Positions 1-10,464 are shown, counted from the stretch's first letter. The stretch: DNA of 21,193 bases from Micractinium sp. NFX-FRZ (GCA_029339195.1 JAPTJF010000688.1:1-21193), one strand, 5' to 3'. A program made the numbers and translations. The notes: a model not told the origin generated them from the sequence alone.

Positions 1-3000
1 CCGCCTCCCAAGTCGCCACCGCCCCCCAAGTCGCCGCCGCCTCCCAAGTCGCCCCCGCCCCGGCGTGGGCCCCCGCCACGGCGGCCACCTCCGCCCAGGC
101 CTGGCCCTCCCCCGCCCCCCAGCCCCCGCCCCCCGTCTCCAGAGCCTCCGGAGTCCCCACCTCCCCCGGAGCCCAGCCCGCCACCCAGGCAAGCCAAGCA
201 GCCAGCCAGCAGTGCGCGGGAAGGCCTGGCTGCCCTGCTGACACAGCACAGCAGGCGAAAAGCACGGTGCAACAGCACGCAAAGCTGCCCAAAGACCTGG
301 GCACCTAACCGCCAAACTTGACCGCCACGCTTGCCTCCTGGCTGCCCCACTCTCTGCCCCTGCAGCCCGCGCCCGCCCAGGCCCAACCCTCCCTCTCCGC
401 CGCCGCCGCGGCCGTCGCCGCCGCCGCCGCGGCCCGCCCCGCCGCCGCCACGCGAGCGGGCCCTGACGGAGCAGTCCGGAGTGGCGCTCACTTACAACGT
501 GAGTTTTTAACATTGCTTGTTTGCAATGCGCATGCCCTCTCGCGAGCTGCGCAGCAGTGCTGAGCTGGCGCAGACTGTATTGGGCCCAGGGCGAGTGTAG
601 AGGCTAGAGCGGCTAGAGCGTTACCCGATCCAGCGCCGAGGTCACACCGAGGCCCAGGGGCCTTGTTGTGCTTGTTTCGCTGCTCTGCCCTGCTCTGCTC
701 TGCCCCTTTCCCCCTGCCCCCGCCCATCCATGTCGTCTCCACCCTGCCCACCCACCTCCCCACCCCTCCTGCCTGCAGCACGTCACCAACTGGGGTACCC
801 CCAAGATCTCGGTCAACCCCGGCTCCTTCATCAACCCTTACGACATCGTCATCGACACAGAGGGCTGCTTCTACGTGAGTGGCATAGTGGGGCGGGAGGG
901 AGGGAGAGAGCGGAGGGGCGGGCAGGCAGTCGGGGCGGGCAGGCATGAGGGTGCATCGGGCGGTGGCGGCGGCAGGCGGCAGGATGCAGTGGCCACGTGG
1001 GCAGAGGCCAGCAGCACACGCCACGCTTGGGCTGCACCGCCCCGGCTCGCCATCCGCGCTCCCAACCCTCCACCCTCCACCCTCACGCGCAACCCCTTTG
1101 TGCCTCCCTCCCCCCCTCCCCCACACTTTCCACCTGCAGGTGCTGGATGCCGGCAACTTCCGCATCCAGAAGTTCAGCCTCTGGTTCGGCTTCATGATGC
1201 AGTGGGGCAGCTACGGCAGGGGGAAGAGCCAATTCACGGCGCCCGAGGCGCTAGCCATCGACAAAGACAACCGCATCTACGTCACAGACTCCTCGCTGTC
1301 GCGCGTCCAGGTCAGCAGGCGCCAGCATGGCAGGCAGGGCAGCAGGAAGGGCAGGCAGGGCAGCAGGCAGGCAATCAGCATCCCACCACCCGCGGCAGCA
1401 TGCCCACCTGCGGGAGCGCAGTGCTGCGGTACCGCACACCCTGTACTGCCTTTGGGATGTCGCCCCCGCCGGAGCCTGCTGCCCAGCCGCCCGCACTGCA
1501 GCGCTGGGCGCTGCACCGCGCGTCTAGGGTTGAGCTCACCCCGCCCCCAACAGTCCCACCTCACACCCAATACCCCGGTGTGCCCAACCCGTGCGCAGGT
1601 CTTCAACTCCAACGGCCTGTGGCTGTGGGAGTTCAAGACGCGGCCTGGCGCGGGCAGCGAGATCCTGGGGATCGCCGTCGACAAGCGGCTGACCGTCTAT
1701 GTCTGCGACCGGGCGGGGCAGCGCGTGCAGGTGGGCGGGAGGCTCACCTGTCTGGGTCGGAGCAGGAGGGATGTATGATAGGCTGAGGGATAGGCTGAGG
1801 GATAGGCTCACCTGTCTGCCTCCCCCGCCATTCCCCCCACGCCCCTGCAGCTTGTTTTTGTTTACAGTCCGTTTCTCCACAATGAAACTTGCGATACAGT
1901 CCCCGCGCGCATGGCCCTGCCTGCCACTATACTCAGGCTGTATGCAGGCCTCCCGCTTCCCCCCCGCAGCTCTTTTGCTTCTTCGCTTAGGGTGTGCACC
2001 ACCCTGCTCTGGCGACTCCAGCATCGCCACCGCCCCTGCCGCCCCCAACCTCAAACTCCTCTGCCCCTCCCCGTCCCCCTCCCCCCGCCGCCGCAGCTCT
2101 TCAACAACCAGGGCGTGTTCCAGAAGGAGTGGCGCAGCCTGCCTTACGCCGAGGGCTCTGGCATCGGCACTGAACCCTTCGACTCCCCCTCCTACCTGGT
2201 CTACGATGCCAAGAAGGATGTGCTGTACATTGATGAATACGCTGTGGCAGGTATCGACGGCGTCATCAAAAAGGTGGACCCCGTGAAGGAGCAGCTGCTG
2301 CTGCAGTGGGGCCAGTTTGGCACCGGCAACGTGCAGTTCCGGGGCACAGCGGGCATAGCGCTGGACACGGTGGGCGACCTGTACGTCGCAGACCCCGGCA
2401 ACTGCCGCCTGCAAAAGTTCCGCCCCAACGGCCGCTTCGTGACCGCCATCTACGGCAAATGCGTCGAGCGCCCGCCCAAGCCGGAGCAGTTCAACTATGC
2501 AAAGGGGGTGGCGGTGGACGCGGCAGGAAGCGTGTGGGTGGCCGACGCGGGGCGCAACCTCATCATGCGGTTCAGGCCTCAGTTTGGGTGAGTGTGGGGA
2601 AGGGTGGGTGGGAGGGTTGGGTTGGGTTGGTCGCTGCTGGAGTGCATGCGGGGGGGGGGTGGGGGGGCATATGGGAGGCCAGAGGGAGGGCGCTGTCTCC
2701 CCGGGGAGGAAGGTGGGGCAAATGGGCTGGGCACGGCACAGGATGGGGCGGGCACCCAGGGCCGGGCCCGCTGGGGGCAGCACCCTCGGCAGCAGCACCG
2801 TGACTGCCCCGCCCGCCGTGGCCTGACATCCTGCCCTGCCCCCCTCCCCCGCCCGCCTCCCCTGCCCGCAGGCCCAAGCCCCCGTGGTGGGACGACCCCG
2901 TCTGCCTTGTCTCCCTCCTCACCAAGTGCATTCAGTGCAGCGAGGACTGGAACGAGTGCCTGGCCTGCCGCCCCGGCTACGTCCCAGACGGCGTCGGCTG

Positions 3001-5743
3001 CAAGCCCGACTCGGTGCGTGCCTCTGCCCCCGCCGCTTGCGCCTGCTTGCCTGCGTGCCTGCGTGCCTGGTTGCCTGGCGCCACCCCCCGCCTTGCCGTT
3101 CCATATGCTCTGGCTGGCCTCCCCACTGCCCCTCCGCCTGCACAGCCCACCCTGCCTTCCCACTCACCAGCCAGCCTGTGCCGCCGTGGCCCCCCACGCC
3201 CCGCCTCTCCGCAGGCCTGCCAGACCGGAGGCACCACCAACTGCAAGCGGTGCAGCGCTGACGGCAAGACCTGCGCAGAGTGCAACCCCGGCTACGTCCC
3301 CTCTGGAGCCACATGCATCAAGGTGGGTGCAGATGCACCCGCCTGCCTCGCTGGCCGCGGGAGCACGCTTTGCCGTGGGCAGCTGATGTGTGGACAGCCG
3401 ACCCGCTCCGGCCCTCCCAACTCGCCGCACAGGCACCTGACGACATATCTTCTGAGTCTGAGTTGGCCGCATCCCCTTCCTCCTCCTCCTCCTCCCCCTG
3501 CTGCAGGCCGCCTGCTCCACCCTGCCCCCGTCCATGTGCACCCAGTGCAGCGCCGACGGGCAGACCTGCCTGGCCTGCAAGCCGGGCTACCGCCCATCTG
3601 GAGCCACCTGCATCAAGGTGCGCAGCACAGCGGGCGCAGCGCAGCGGGGACGGCACAGCGCGGGCAGCACAGCGGGTCGGCACAGCGGGGACGGCACAGC
3701 GAGGGCAGCACAGCGCGGGCAGCACAGCGGGGACACCACAGCGGGGCGGCACAGCACCACGCCCTTCACTCCGCCTGACGCTGCTGCCGCGGCACTCACT
3801 CCAGCAACGCACTTGCCCCTGCCCGCCGCCTGAATGCGGCTTGCTGACCCATGCCGCCGCCGTGATCCCTGCGCCGGCTGGCTGCTGTGTTGCAACGTGG
3901 CATGCCACCCTTGCGCTGCTCCTTTGCTTACGTGGCATGCCACCCCGGCCCCGCCCCCGCCCTCCCCCCTTCCCCCCTGCAGGTGGCCTGCTCCACCCTG
4001 CCTCCCTCCAAGTGCATTCAGTGCAGCCCAGACGGGCAGACCTGCCAGAGATGCGTGGCCGGCTACGTGCCATCCGGCAGCACCTGCGTGCCAGACGTGA
4101 GTGCGGCAGCAGCGCAGCTGGTGTAGTGTAGCATTGGTGCCCGCGTACGGGTGCTGTGGTGTGGTTGAAGCGTTGAAGCTGCCAGATGTGCACAATACGT
4201 CGCCGAATCCCCGCCCGCCGTGTGCAACAGCCTGTGTACGCCCAGCGACCTGCCTTTGACGCCTGCCGGTGCAGCCTGCACCAAGGGAAAGGCCTCATGA
4301 GCCCGGTCCCCTCACCTCCACGCGTGCCATGCCATGCCCCTCCCTCCCCCCTGCAGGCGCCAAAGTGCGTGGTGTCTGCAGCCTCCCGGTGCATCCAGTG
4401 CAGCGCCGACGGCTCCAGATGCGCCGCCTGCCAACCGGGCTGGACGCCCCTCGGCATCGGCTGCACACCGGTGGGTGCCAGCGCGCATCAGGACCTGGAT
4501 GTTCCTGAGTTCCTGCACAAATGGTGGCCATGGACCAAACACCCCCTCCCAGCTGACTGTGTGCCTAGCATGCGTCTCTGCCCGCTTGCGCGCACGGACC
4601 TCCATGCGCTAACCCTCCCTCCCTCCCTCCCTCCCTCTCTCCCTCTCCCCGCTCCCTCCCGCCCTGCAGATCATGTGTTCGGTGTCTGCCGCCACCCACT
4701 GCACCCGGTGCAGCGCAGACAAGCTCAGATGCGAGGCCTGCTCCTCGGGATGGGTGCCCCAGGGCGCCGGATGCACACCGGTGCGTGCATGGCCCCCTCC
4801 CCGCTGTGCTCCGCTGTGCCCGCTTTCCGCACACTGCCACGAATGTCAGGCCCTGAACGCGCTGCCGTGTGTTGCTGCACCGCTGCGTCGTGCTGCATGC
4901 TAACTAGCCCGCAGGCTTGGCGCCCCCCTCACTGCCCCTTTGCCTCACTGCCACATCACCCTCTCACCCCCCTTGCGTGCATCTGCGTTGCCTTGCCACC
5001 ACTGCAGGCGCTGTGCGAGGTGTCTGCCAGGACCCACTGCACCCAGTGCAGCGCAGACCGCCTCAAATGCCTCGCCTGCTCAAGCGGCTTCAGGCCCCTT
5101 GGCATCGGCTGCACAGCGGTGAGTCCCCCCCGGCTGACTTGCCCTATAAGAGGGCCATTGGCTTTGGCGTGCCACAGGCACAGGCTGCGCTCTCATGCTC
5201 TGCCAGATGCTCTGTCAGGCTGTCTGGAAAGCGCTTCCCGGCAAGCCCTACCCCGCCGGCCTGGCCTGACGTCAGCGACCCCCCCGCTTGCCCACCCACG
5301 CCTGTGCCTCTGCAGCAAGCGGCGACCAAGTGCCGGATGCACGGCTTTGCGTGCTCGAAAACGCAGCCCTGCTGTCCCAGCTTGGTCTGCACGGATCGAG
5401 GCGACGGCAACTTGTGCCTGGTGAGTTCCCACGCCTGGCTGGGCGGGCAACACATGTGTGTAGCTCTGTGCATGCATGCATGCACGTGCTTTGAGGTGCC
5501 AACCCGAGGGCGCCTGCCTGCTTCGACACCGAGGGCTGCCACACAGCTGTGCCGTGGCTTGATTGGGTGGTGAACCTGCCTGCATGCCGGCAGGTTTTGC
5601 ATGCATGCGCGCGAGGAATGCGTCGCTTTTGTTAAGCTGCCTGCATGCCTCAGCCCTCTGCCATGGCAGCCGCAGTGGATCTGCACGGCTGCTGTCTGAT
5701 GCATATGCTGTGCGCGCTGCCCCCTGCCTCCCCTGCAGCCGTG
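1..5743 (+). CDS. Partial secreted-type protein: Pro-rich region, NHL propeller, seven Cys modules, knottin-like tail (5' end outside window)
   Basis: Exons: <1-188, 366-498, 779-874, 1140-1310, 1599-1730, 2097-2587, 2872-3013, 3215-3322, 3507-3617, 3983-4096, 4357-4470, 4670-4780, 5008-5118, 5316-5420, 5739-5743. All join in frame and give about 710 residues in the window. Residues 1-95 are an extensin/pherophorin-like SPPPPK and PPPRP region. Residues about 115-403 hold six NHL blades, for example GIALDTVGDLYVADPGNCRL and GVAVDAAGSVWVADAGRNL. Seven cysteine modules follow (about 413-674), then a six-cysteine tail. Hydroxyproline-type stretches and the many cysteines suggest the cell wall or extracellular matrix; this is inferred, since the signal peptide would lie upstream. 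NHL propellers usually bind partners, so a scaffold or ligand-binding role is likely. The first intron is GC-AG. The last exon (Pro, then stop) is the least certain part: reading on from 5420 reaches a stop near 5571, and an alternative acceptor near 5647 leads to a stop at 5851. Confidence 0.85.
779..2587 (+). other. NHL-repeat six-bladed beta-propeller region
   Basis: Spread over four exons. Each blade has the hydrophobic-(D)-x3-(G/N)-x-(I/L/V)-Y-V-x-D core followed by a basic/hydrophobic strand: PYDIVIDTEGCFYVLDAGN, PEALAIDKDNRIYVTDSS, ILGIAVDKRLTVYVCDRAG, SYLVYDAKKDVLYIDEYA, GIALDTVGDLYVADPGN and GVAVDAAGSVWVADAGRN. Blade 1 is split between exons 3 and 4. The fourth blade is the least canonical. 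A six-blade count is typical for closed NHL propellers. Confidence 0.88.
1777..1812 (+). repeat. Three 12-bp tandem units in an intron
   Basis: GATAGGCTGAGG occurs twice in direct succession, followed by a third, diverged copy, inside the intron after the exon ending at 1730. No coding role is seen. Confidence 0.85.
3618..3762 (+). repeat. Intronic minisatellite (GCAGCACAGCGGGGACGG-like)
   Basis: The intron between the second and third cysteine modules of the 36-37 aa type starts with many imperfect copies of CACAGCGGGGACGG and GCAGCACAGCGCGGG. Unit length varies and there are no uniform unique spacers, so this is slipped-strand repeat growth and not a CRISPR array. Confidence 0.85.
4613..4660 (+). 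repeat. CCCT/CCTCT microsatellite in an acceptor tract
   Basis: A run of CCCT units directly precedes the acceptor of the exon starting at 4670 and supplies its long polypyrimidine tract. Confidence 0.85.
5316..5420 (+). other. C-terminal exon with cystine-knot cysteine spacing
   Basis: The 35-residue exon has six cysteines spaced C-x6-C-x5-CC-x4-C-x8-C, the arrangement typical of inhibitor-cystine-knot (knottin) mini-domains. It differs from the seven preceding modules and is also bounded by a phase-0 acceptor. A TDRGDGN stretch lies in the last loop; whether its RGD means anything in an alga is unknown. The assignment rests on spacing only. Confidence 0.55.
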
Positions 5744-6338
5744 ACCTTGCGGCACACCACACACTACTCTTACGGCCAAAGCGCAGCGCTGTTGCCAGCC
5801 TGCAAGTGCCCTCGGGGCCTGCTGGCACGCGCTGTGCATTCGCCCCCATAACGGCAGCAGCACCTCCAGCTCTGCTGCCGTACCGCGCGGCTGCTGCGCG
5901 CTTTTCCCTGCCCCACCAGGCCCCCAAGCATTTTCGTTCGTTGTCCGCCCTACCCACAATAAGAACTGCCTGCCGCAGCAGCCCCAAGCACGCCTTGAAT
6001 GGTTTGTGGCCGCTCCACAGATGCACACTCTAGGATTGCAGCCGGCGCACGCAGCGCTCTCTTCCGCACAGGCTGCGCCGCCTCTCGCAAGAAGCGCGCC
6101 CTGTTTCAGGCAGATCCCATCATCACCCTTTGCCCGCAAGCAAGCTTTTGGGGGGCACACACCCACTTGTGTTTTCATTCCTGTTTCCCTCCTGCACGCC
6201 ACCCCTCGACTGTTTGGTGTCGTGGGCCCCCACGCTCAAACCTTAATGCGCCCCAACTCACTGCCAGTAATGCATGTAATACACCTGCTGGGCGCCAGAG
6301 TGGCACCAGAAGCACAGTTGGGAGCAAGAGGGCAACAG
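5744..6338. other. Convergent 3' UTR region between the NHL-protein and trehalase genes
   Basis: About 595 bases between two stop codons. It holds short open frames (one from 5645 to 5851 on + that could be an alternative C-terminus of the NHL protein) but no recognisable domain. A TGTAA at 6275-6279 fits the + gene. I see no TTACA (minus-strand TGTAA) for the trehalase transcript. Confidence 0.5.
6275..6279 (+). terminator. Candidate TGTAA polyadenylation signal for the NHL-protein gene
   Basis: TGTAA is the usual green-algal poly(A) signal. This one lies about 530 bases after the proposed stop, a long but acceptable 3' UTR for such algae. It overlaps the end of the opposite gene's likely transcript. 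Confidence 0.35.
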
Positions 6339-9300
6339 TCACAACAATGCAGGTGCTGCTGCTGTTGCTGCTGCTAGCGCCCCTGCTCCCGATGCCGCCC
6401 CTCCTGCTACTTCCGGCGCTCCTTCCCCTGCCGCTCCCGCTGCGCCCTCGCGTGGCCTCCACCCGTACCTCTCCAGCAGTAGCAGCGCCACTCCATTGGT
6501 CCATCTGGCCACAGCAAATGGGGGAGGAGGACGGCAGGTGGGCGGCAGCAAGCGGGAGGGCCGTCAGGGGCTGGCTGTGCAACACAGGGTCTCCAAGCAG
6601 CGCATGTCTCTCAGCTGGGTTGCAAATAGAGGCAGCTCAAAGGTGCATGCAAGCTCACCCAAATCCGTCCACCACTTCATACTCCCCCCCGCCTCCCGGG
6701 GCCCCCGCCCGCGTGGCATCAAACTTCTCAAACATGCGCCCGCTCTGCTGCCACGCTGCATGCGCTGCCTCCAGGTATTGCTGTGCCAGCGCCGCAGCCA
6801 GCTGCGGGCGGGCGGGCGGGGCAGGCAGAAGCAGTGGGCCAGTCAGCTGGGCAGGGGGGAAGGGGGGGTAACGCAACAGTGAGGCAGGCCGGCACACCAA
6901 GCAGCGCACCGCGCTGGCAAGGGAGGTGCGCGTAGGGCCGCCGAGGGGGGCAGAGCACACGGCAGGGCTGGCTGCTCAAAGCGCAGGCTGGCGAGCTTTG
7001 ATAACCAAGGCAGCCGCCCTGTGCTCCAACCTGCACACCCCATGCATGAGCTCGGCAGCGCCGCTCACCTGCTGCCCCTCCTCCCCGCCAGCCAGGGCAC
7101 AGCCCTCCAGCAGCATGCATGTTATGGGAGGCCAGCTGTTTGGAAAGTCCCACTGCTGCCCAGTGTCCTGAGTGGTGACCGCCACTCCCGCCCGCTGCAG
7201 CAGCCCAGAGCAGCGCAGTGCTGCGACCGCCGCGTGCGCCTGCGGGCTGCCAGCAGGCGCGCAGCCGCAATACAGAGGCACCCAGTTGGAAGCTGCCACC
7301 ACGCTGCTCTGCCGGTACACGCGCGAGGCAGCAGCACTGTTGCTCCGTGCGCCTGCGTCCGTGCCGCCACCGCTGCTGCTGCTGCCGGCAAACTGGCTGT
7401 CCCCGTCCGCCTGCCTCCCCTCCTGCTCCTCTACTGCCAGCACAAGGTCCCTCCACTGCCCGCTGCCCTCATCCCACAGGAGCGCGGTGATGGCCTCCAG
7501 CCGCTGACGTGCGTGCCCGCCAAACTTCTCTGCCACCTCAGCATCGTCCAGCTCAGCTGCCAGCTCAGCAATGTTGCACTCCATCTGCAAGGAGGGCCGG
7601 CCAGGAGCGTAACGGAGAGGCTATCAACATGGCAGAGAGATTGGGCGCAACTGCGCAGCGCCGGCGCAGGGACGCGTGCTGCTTTCTTTGTCCTGCTCGC
7701 GAGGCGTGTGCACCCCACCCCACCCGCTGCCAGCACGCCCTGCTGACCTGGTACAGTAGGGCATTCAGGTCGGCAGGCACCACTCGTGTGGTGCAGCAGC
7801 TGCTCAGGGTGCTGCCATCTGCCAGCCAGCGAGAAGAGAAGTCCCATCCAGACTCTGCTGCGCTCGCAAGTTCCCGCCACAGCCGGCGCGCCGCTGCGTC
7901 ACCCAGGCCTGCCGCCGTCGCCACGTCCTCGCTGCAGCAGGGCGGGCATGTGGGGAGGGGGCTGGTGTGAGGGGTGGTGCTGGTGATGCTGCTGTGATGC
8001 CGCTGCTCGATTGGGAAAGCCAAGCAGTGGGGGTGGAAACTGGGAATAAGCCCATCCAAGTGGGCAGGCAATGGGGGGGGGGGGGCGGGCGGGCAGGCAA
8101 GCAGTCTGGGGGAAAGTGAGCGGCCCCGCCCAGCCCATGCTGCCTCTACCTGAAATGCTTCAATGGAGAGGCCGCCCAAAGATGCCCAGCAAACGACACA
8201 GCAAAAGGGAACAGCCCGAAGCGAAAGCAGCCAACCCGCTTGCCCACACACCCGCCCGCCCTGTCACCTGTGGGACTCTGGGCGGGGCTGGTCCCAGTCC
8301 GCCCAGTAGCGGGACAGTCGGTGGCAGCGGCCATCCGCGCCTCTCAGCTCCAACTGCTTAGGAGGAGAAGTCCAGTAGGCATGCTCCCTTTGGAGAGCAC
8401 CCAGGGCTCGCCGCAGCAGCGCAGGGTCGGGTGCTGCGGCGAGCACAGCCCGCACCATCTGCAGCCATGAGACGGGATGGGGAGCAAGGGCAGGCGGACA
8501 GGCTGGCAGGTGAGTGGAGAGCAGGGCTATGGGCGGGTTCGCCGGTTTGTTTGAGGCAGGGCGTGAATAATCAGAGAGGGGAAGGCAAGTGTGGAGGCAG
8601 GCGGGGCAAGTCGGGCGGGGTGCATCAGCGGCCACTGCATTTGGAGATCCACAGCTCTAATGGCAGCCACTAGGGGCCGGGACCTGGCATGCTGCGTGCC
8701 TGGCTCAGCAGCGGCGGCTGGCTGCGATTTAGGTAGTAGGTGCGCAGCCCGTTGGGCATGAAGCCGTGCTGCTCCACCATGTACAGCAGGATGGACAGGA
8801 TGCTCTGCACGGCATGCCATGGCATGGAATGACACAATGTGACGTACCACAGCCAGGCATGGCGTGAGGCAGCACGAGGTGTGGCTACGCAGCATGGCAT
8901 GGCGGCGGGACGTGGCGGGCCAAGGTGGCAGTGCAGGGGCTCTGGCAAGGTGGGATGCCCTCGGCCCGGGCACAGCGCAGCACAGCGCAGCACAGCATCC
9001 CGTCAGCAGCTCCTCGCAGAAGCTTTGCATGCATCCAGGCATGCTTCGATGAGGGTGGCAGGCATGCGGAAGGCAGCGCGCCGGGGTTGCCCACCTCCCG
9101 TCTGCCTGCCCACCCGCCCCACCAGTGTCACCTGTGCCAGCTCATGTAGCCCGCAGGCCAGCAGGCCCCGCAGCGACCAGAACGTGTCCCAGTAGTACAT
9201 TTCGCGGAAGCGGGAGCCCGGCACCACAAAGGGCCGCCGCTCCTCGGATGCCGGCGGCAGCAGCAGGGAGTGGCGGTCTGGGTGCGCCGCCACGCCAGGC

Positions 9301-10023
9301 GCGGCCTGCAGGCAGCCGTGGGGGCAGGCAGGGGCGACGGGCTGGTGGCTTCATGTGTTGGGTTGGGTCTGGGGCAGGAGCAGAGGATGTGTGGCGAGGA
9401 GGCGTGCTGCAGCACAGCTTTGCTGGCGGTGGAATGCGCCCTACCAGCTGCCAATCAGTGCAGCAACTTCCGCCCTTGCACCTTCGTGACCCGCTTTCAA
9501 CCCCGTCCTTCCCTGCGCCCTCGCACCTCACAGGACAGCGCACCCCACGTCTGTAACAGGTGCCCTGCCCAGCGCCTGATCTCTGGCTGCTGCACCAGCG
9601 GCAGCCAGCCAGGCGGCGGCCCGCCGCTCAGCTGCGGCAGTGACGCAGCAATGAGGTCGGTGCCGGCGGGCAGCAGCCAGCGCTCGCAAAACGCCTCAAG
9701 CGCCGCGCGGTGCTGCTGCGGCTGTGCTTCAGCGTCCGGCAGCTCCAGTTGAGCAAAGGCAGCATCAACCTCGGCTGGCGATGCCGCCAGGGGCATGTCC
9801 CTGCCGCAGGCAGGAGCGGTCGGTTGTGAGAGGCGGGCGGTGCTGGCGGCAGCGGCGGCAGCACTGCGGAGAACGGCAAGCTGCTTTGGGCATAGCGCAT
9901 TGGCTCAGAGCATGCTCACACGAGGGTCTTGCTGTCAGGGAACAGGGGGGCGCCTTGTGCGGCCAGCAACCATGGCGAGCGCCAAGGCCCCACGGCCAGA
10001 AATTGAAGGCCGGGGCTGATCAT
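6339..10023 (-). CDS. TRE1: Trehalase, glycoside hydrolase family 37
   Basis: Hydrolyses alpha,alpha-trehalose to two glucose. Exons in transcript order: 10023-9920, 9800-9527, 9305-9132, 8804-8700, 8458-8268, 7931-7748, 7584-7069, 6801-6659, 6504-6339; phases agree and give 618 residues, normal for the family. Landmarks: LFPDSKT (27-33), signature 1 PGSRFREMYYWDTF (155-168), NRSQPPLLSQ, RPESHSED across a junction, ESGWDFSSRW with the expected catalytic acid Asp313, signature 2 QWDFPNSW (from 488), MFEKFD with the expected base Glu541, then GGGGEYEVVDGFGWTNGV. Exon 7 carries a Ser/Gly-rich insert of about 45 residues not usual in the family, and the C-terminus is an Ala/Gly-rich tail encoded by a CAG/CTG-type repeat. 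No clear signal peptide follows the chosen ATG, so a cytosolic enzyme is most likely; the start could be wrong. Intron 4 uses a GC donor. Confidence 0.93.
8971..8996 (-). repeat. Short tandem repeat in a trehalase intron
   Basis: CACAGCGCAG (read on +) occurs two and a half times in a row inside the intron between the signature-1 exon and the next exon. The same intron is also rich in GGCATGGC-like words. Confidence 0.75.
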
Positions 10024-10464
10024 TGGGTAAGACGGTTCCGACACACGGGGCCCACTTTTTTGATCAGAGGAGCAAGCTCAGCGCAACAGCACGACATCTT
10101 GCGGAAGGAAGAAGACCGAGGTGGCCCCCTTTTATTCGCGGGCCAGTCCTCCCACCGTTTCCGAGGCGTGAGCCGGTTGCATCACCGAGTGCGCTTGTCT
10201 CACGCTGCGCCAGGACTGTAGCTCGAACCAGGTTGAAGGCAAGGGGATGATGACTGCTGGCACTTCCCCTGGCTGCACCTCTGGCTGCGACGGAAGAGCA
10301 GGATTGCATCCACGCACTCAACGGCCATGCCCTGCCACCACCACCCCCTGCCACCGCACCGGCCGCCTGCCGCCTGCGCGCCGCCGCTGCCCACCTGCCT
10401 GCGCCCCCTGCCTGCCTGCTACGCAGGTGCGGCACGCCGCCCCTGCCCAAGAGCCCGCTCAGGC
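10024..10464. promoter_or_regulatory. Divergent promoter region, trehalase (-) and histidine-phosphatase gene (+)
   Basis: About 440 bases separate the two start codons and must hold both promoters and 5' UTRs. The trehalase side (10020-10200) is noticeably less GC-rich. The right side (10320-10460) is CCTGCC-rich and has an open frame from an in-frame ATG at 10327 that would add 46 low-complexity residues to the + gene. Confidence 0.6.
10129..10136 (-). promoter_or_regulatory. TATA-like box of the trehalase gene
   Basis: Minus-strand AATAAAAG, about 105 bases upstream of the proposed trehalase ATG, in an otherwise GC-rich setting. Position and sequence fit a TATA box; there is no direct proof. 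Confidence 0.35.

Larger units (their letters stand above)
2872..5118 (+). repeat. Seven tandem one-exon cysteine modules (about 37 aa each)
   Basis: Exons 7 to 13 of the NHL gene each carry one module with exactly the spacing C-x7-C-x2-C-x6-C-x2-C-x10-C. The last six are bounded on both sides by phase-0 introns; the first follows a short linker at the end of the propeller. Conserved features are CxxCSADG in the middle and GYxPxG or GWxPxG before the last cysteine. The pattern resembles growth-factor-receptor or furin-like cysteine-rich repeats but is shorter and more regular. Exons 8-10 form one subgroup (PSGATCIK-like ends; 9 and 10 share ACSTLPPS), and exons 11-13 another (PLGIGCT-like ends; 12 and 13 share THCT.CSAD). 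This suggests stepwise exon duplication. Confidence 0.9.

Noticed and set aside
1536..2798. Long minus-strand open frame (420 codons) opposite the NHL gene
   Set aside because: It crosses clear exons and introns of the + gene, has low-complexity composition and no domain; such antisense frames are expected in very GC-rich coding DNA.
3618..3762. Regular repeats that might suggest a CRISPR array
   Set aside because: Units are short, imperfect and contiguous with no uniform unique spacers; they lie in an intron of a eukaryotic gene.
5645..5851. Open frame that could be an alternative last exon of the NHL protein
   Set aside because: It needs a weaker acceptor than the pyrimidine-rich one at 5738; kept only as an alternative because RNA evidence is lacking.
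8141..8251. Possible extra trehalase exon ending LSIEAFQ before a GTAGAG donor
   Set aside because: No acceptor keeps the frame, and joining 8268 directly to 7931 gives the conserved RPES(H)SED sequence with matching phase.
10327..10464. Upstream in-frame ATG for the phosphatase gene adding 46 residues
   Set aside because: The added part is Pro/Ala/Arg/Cys/His low complexity, typical of translated 5' UTR; the ATG at 10465 has a better context.
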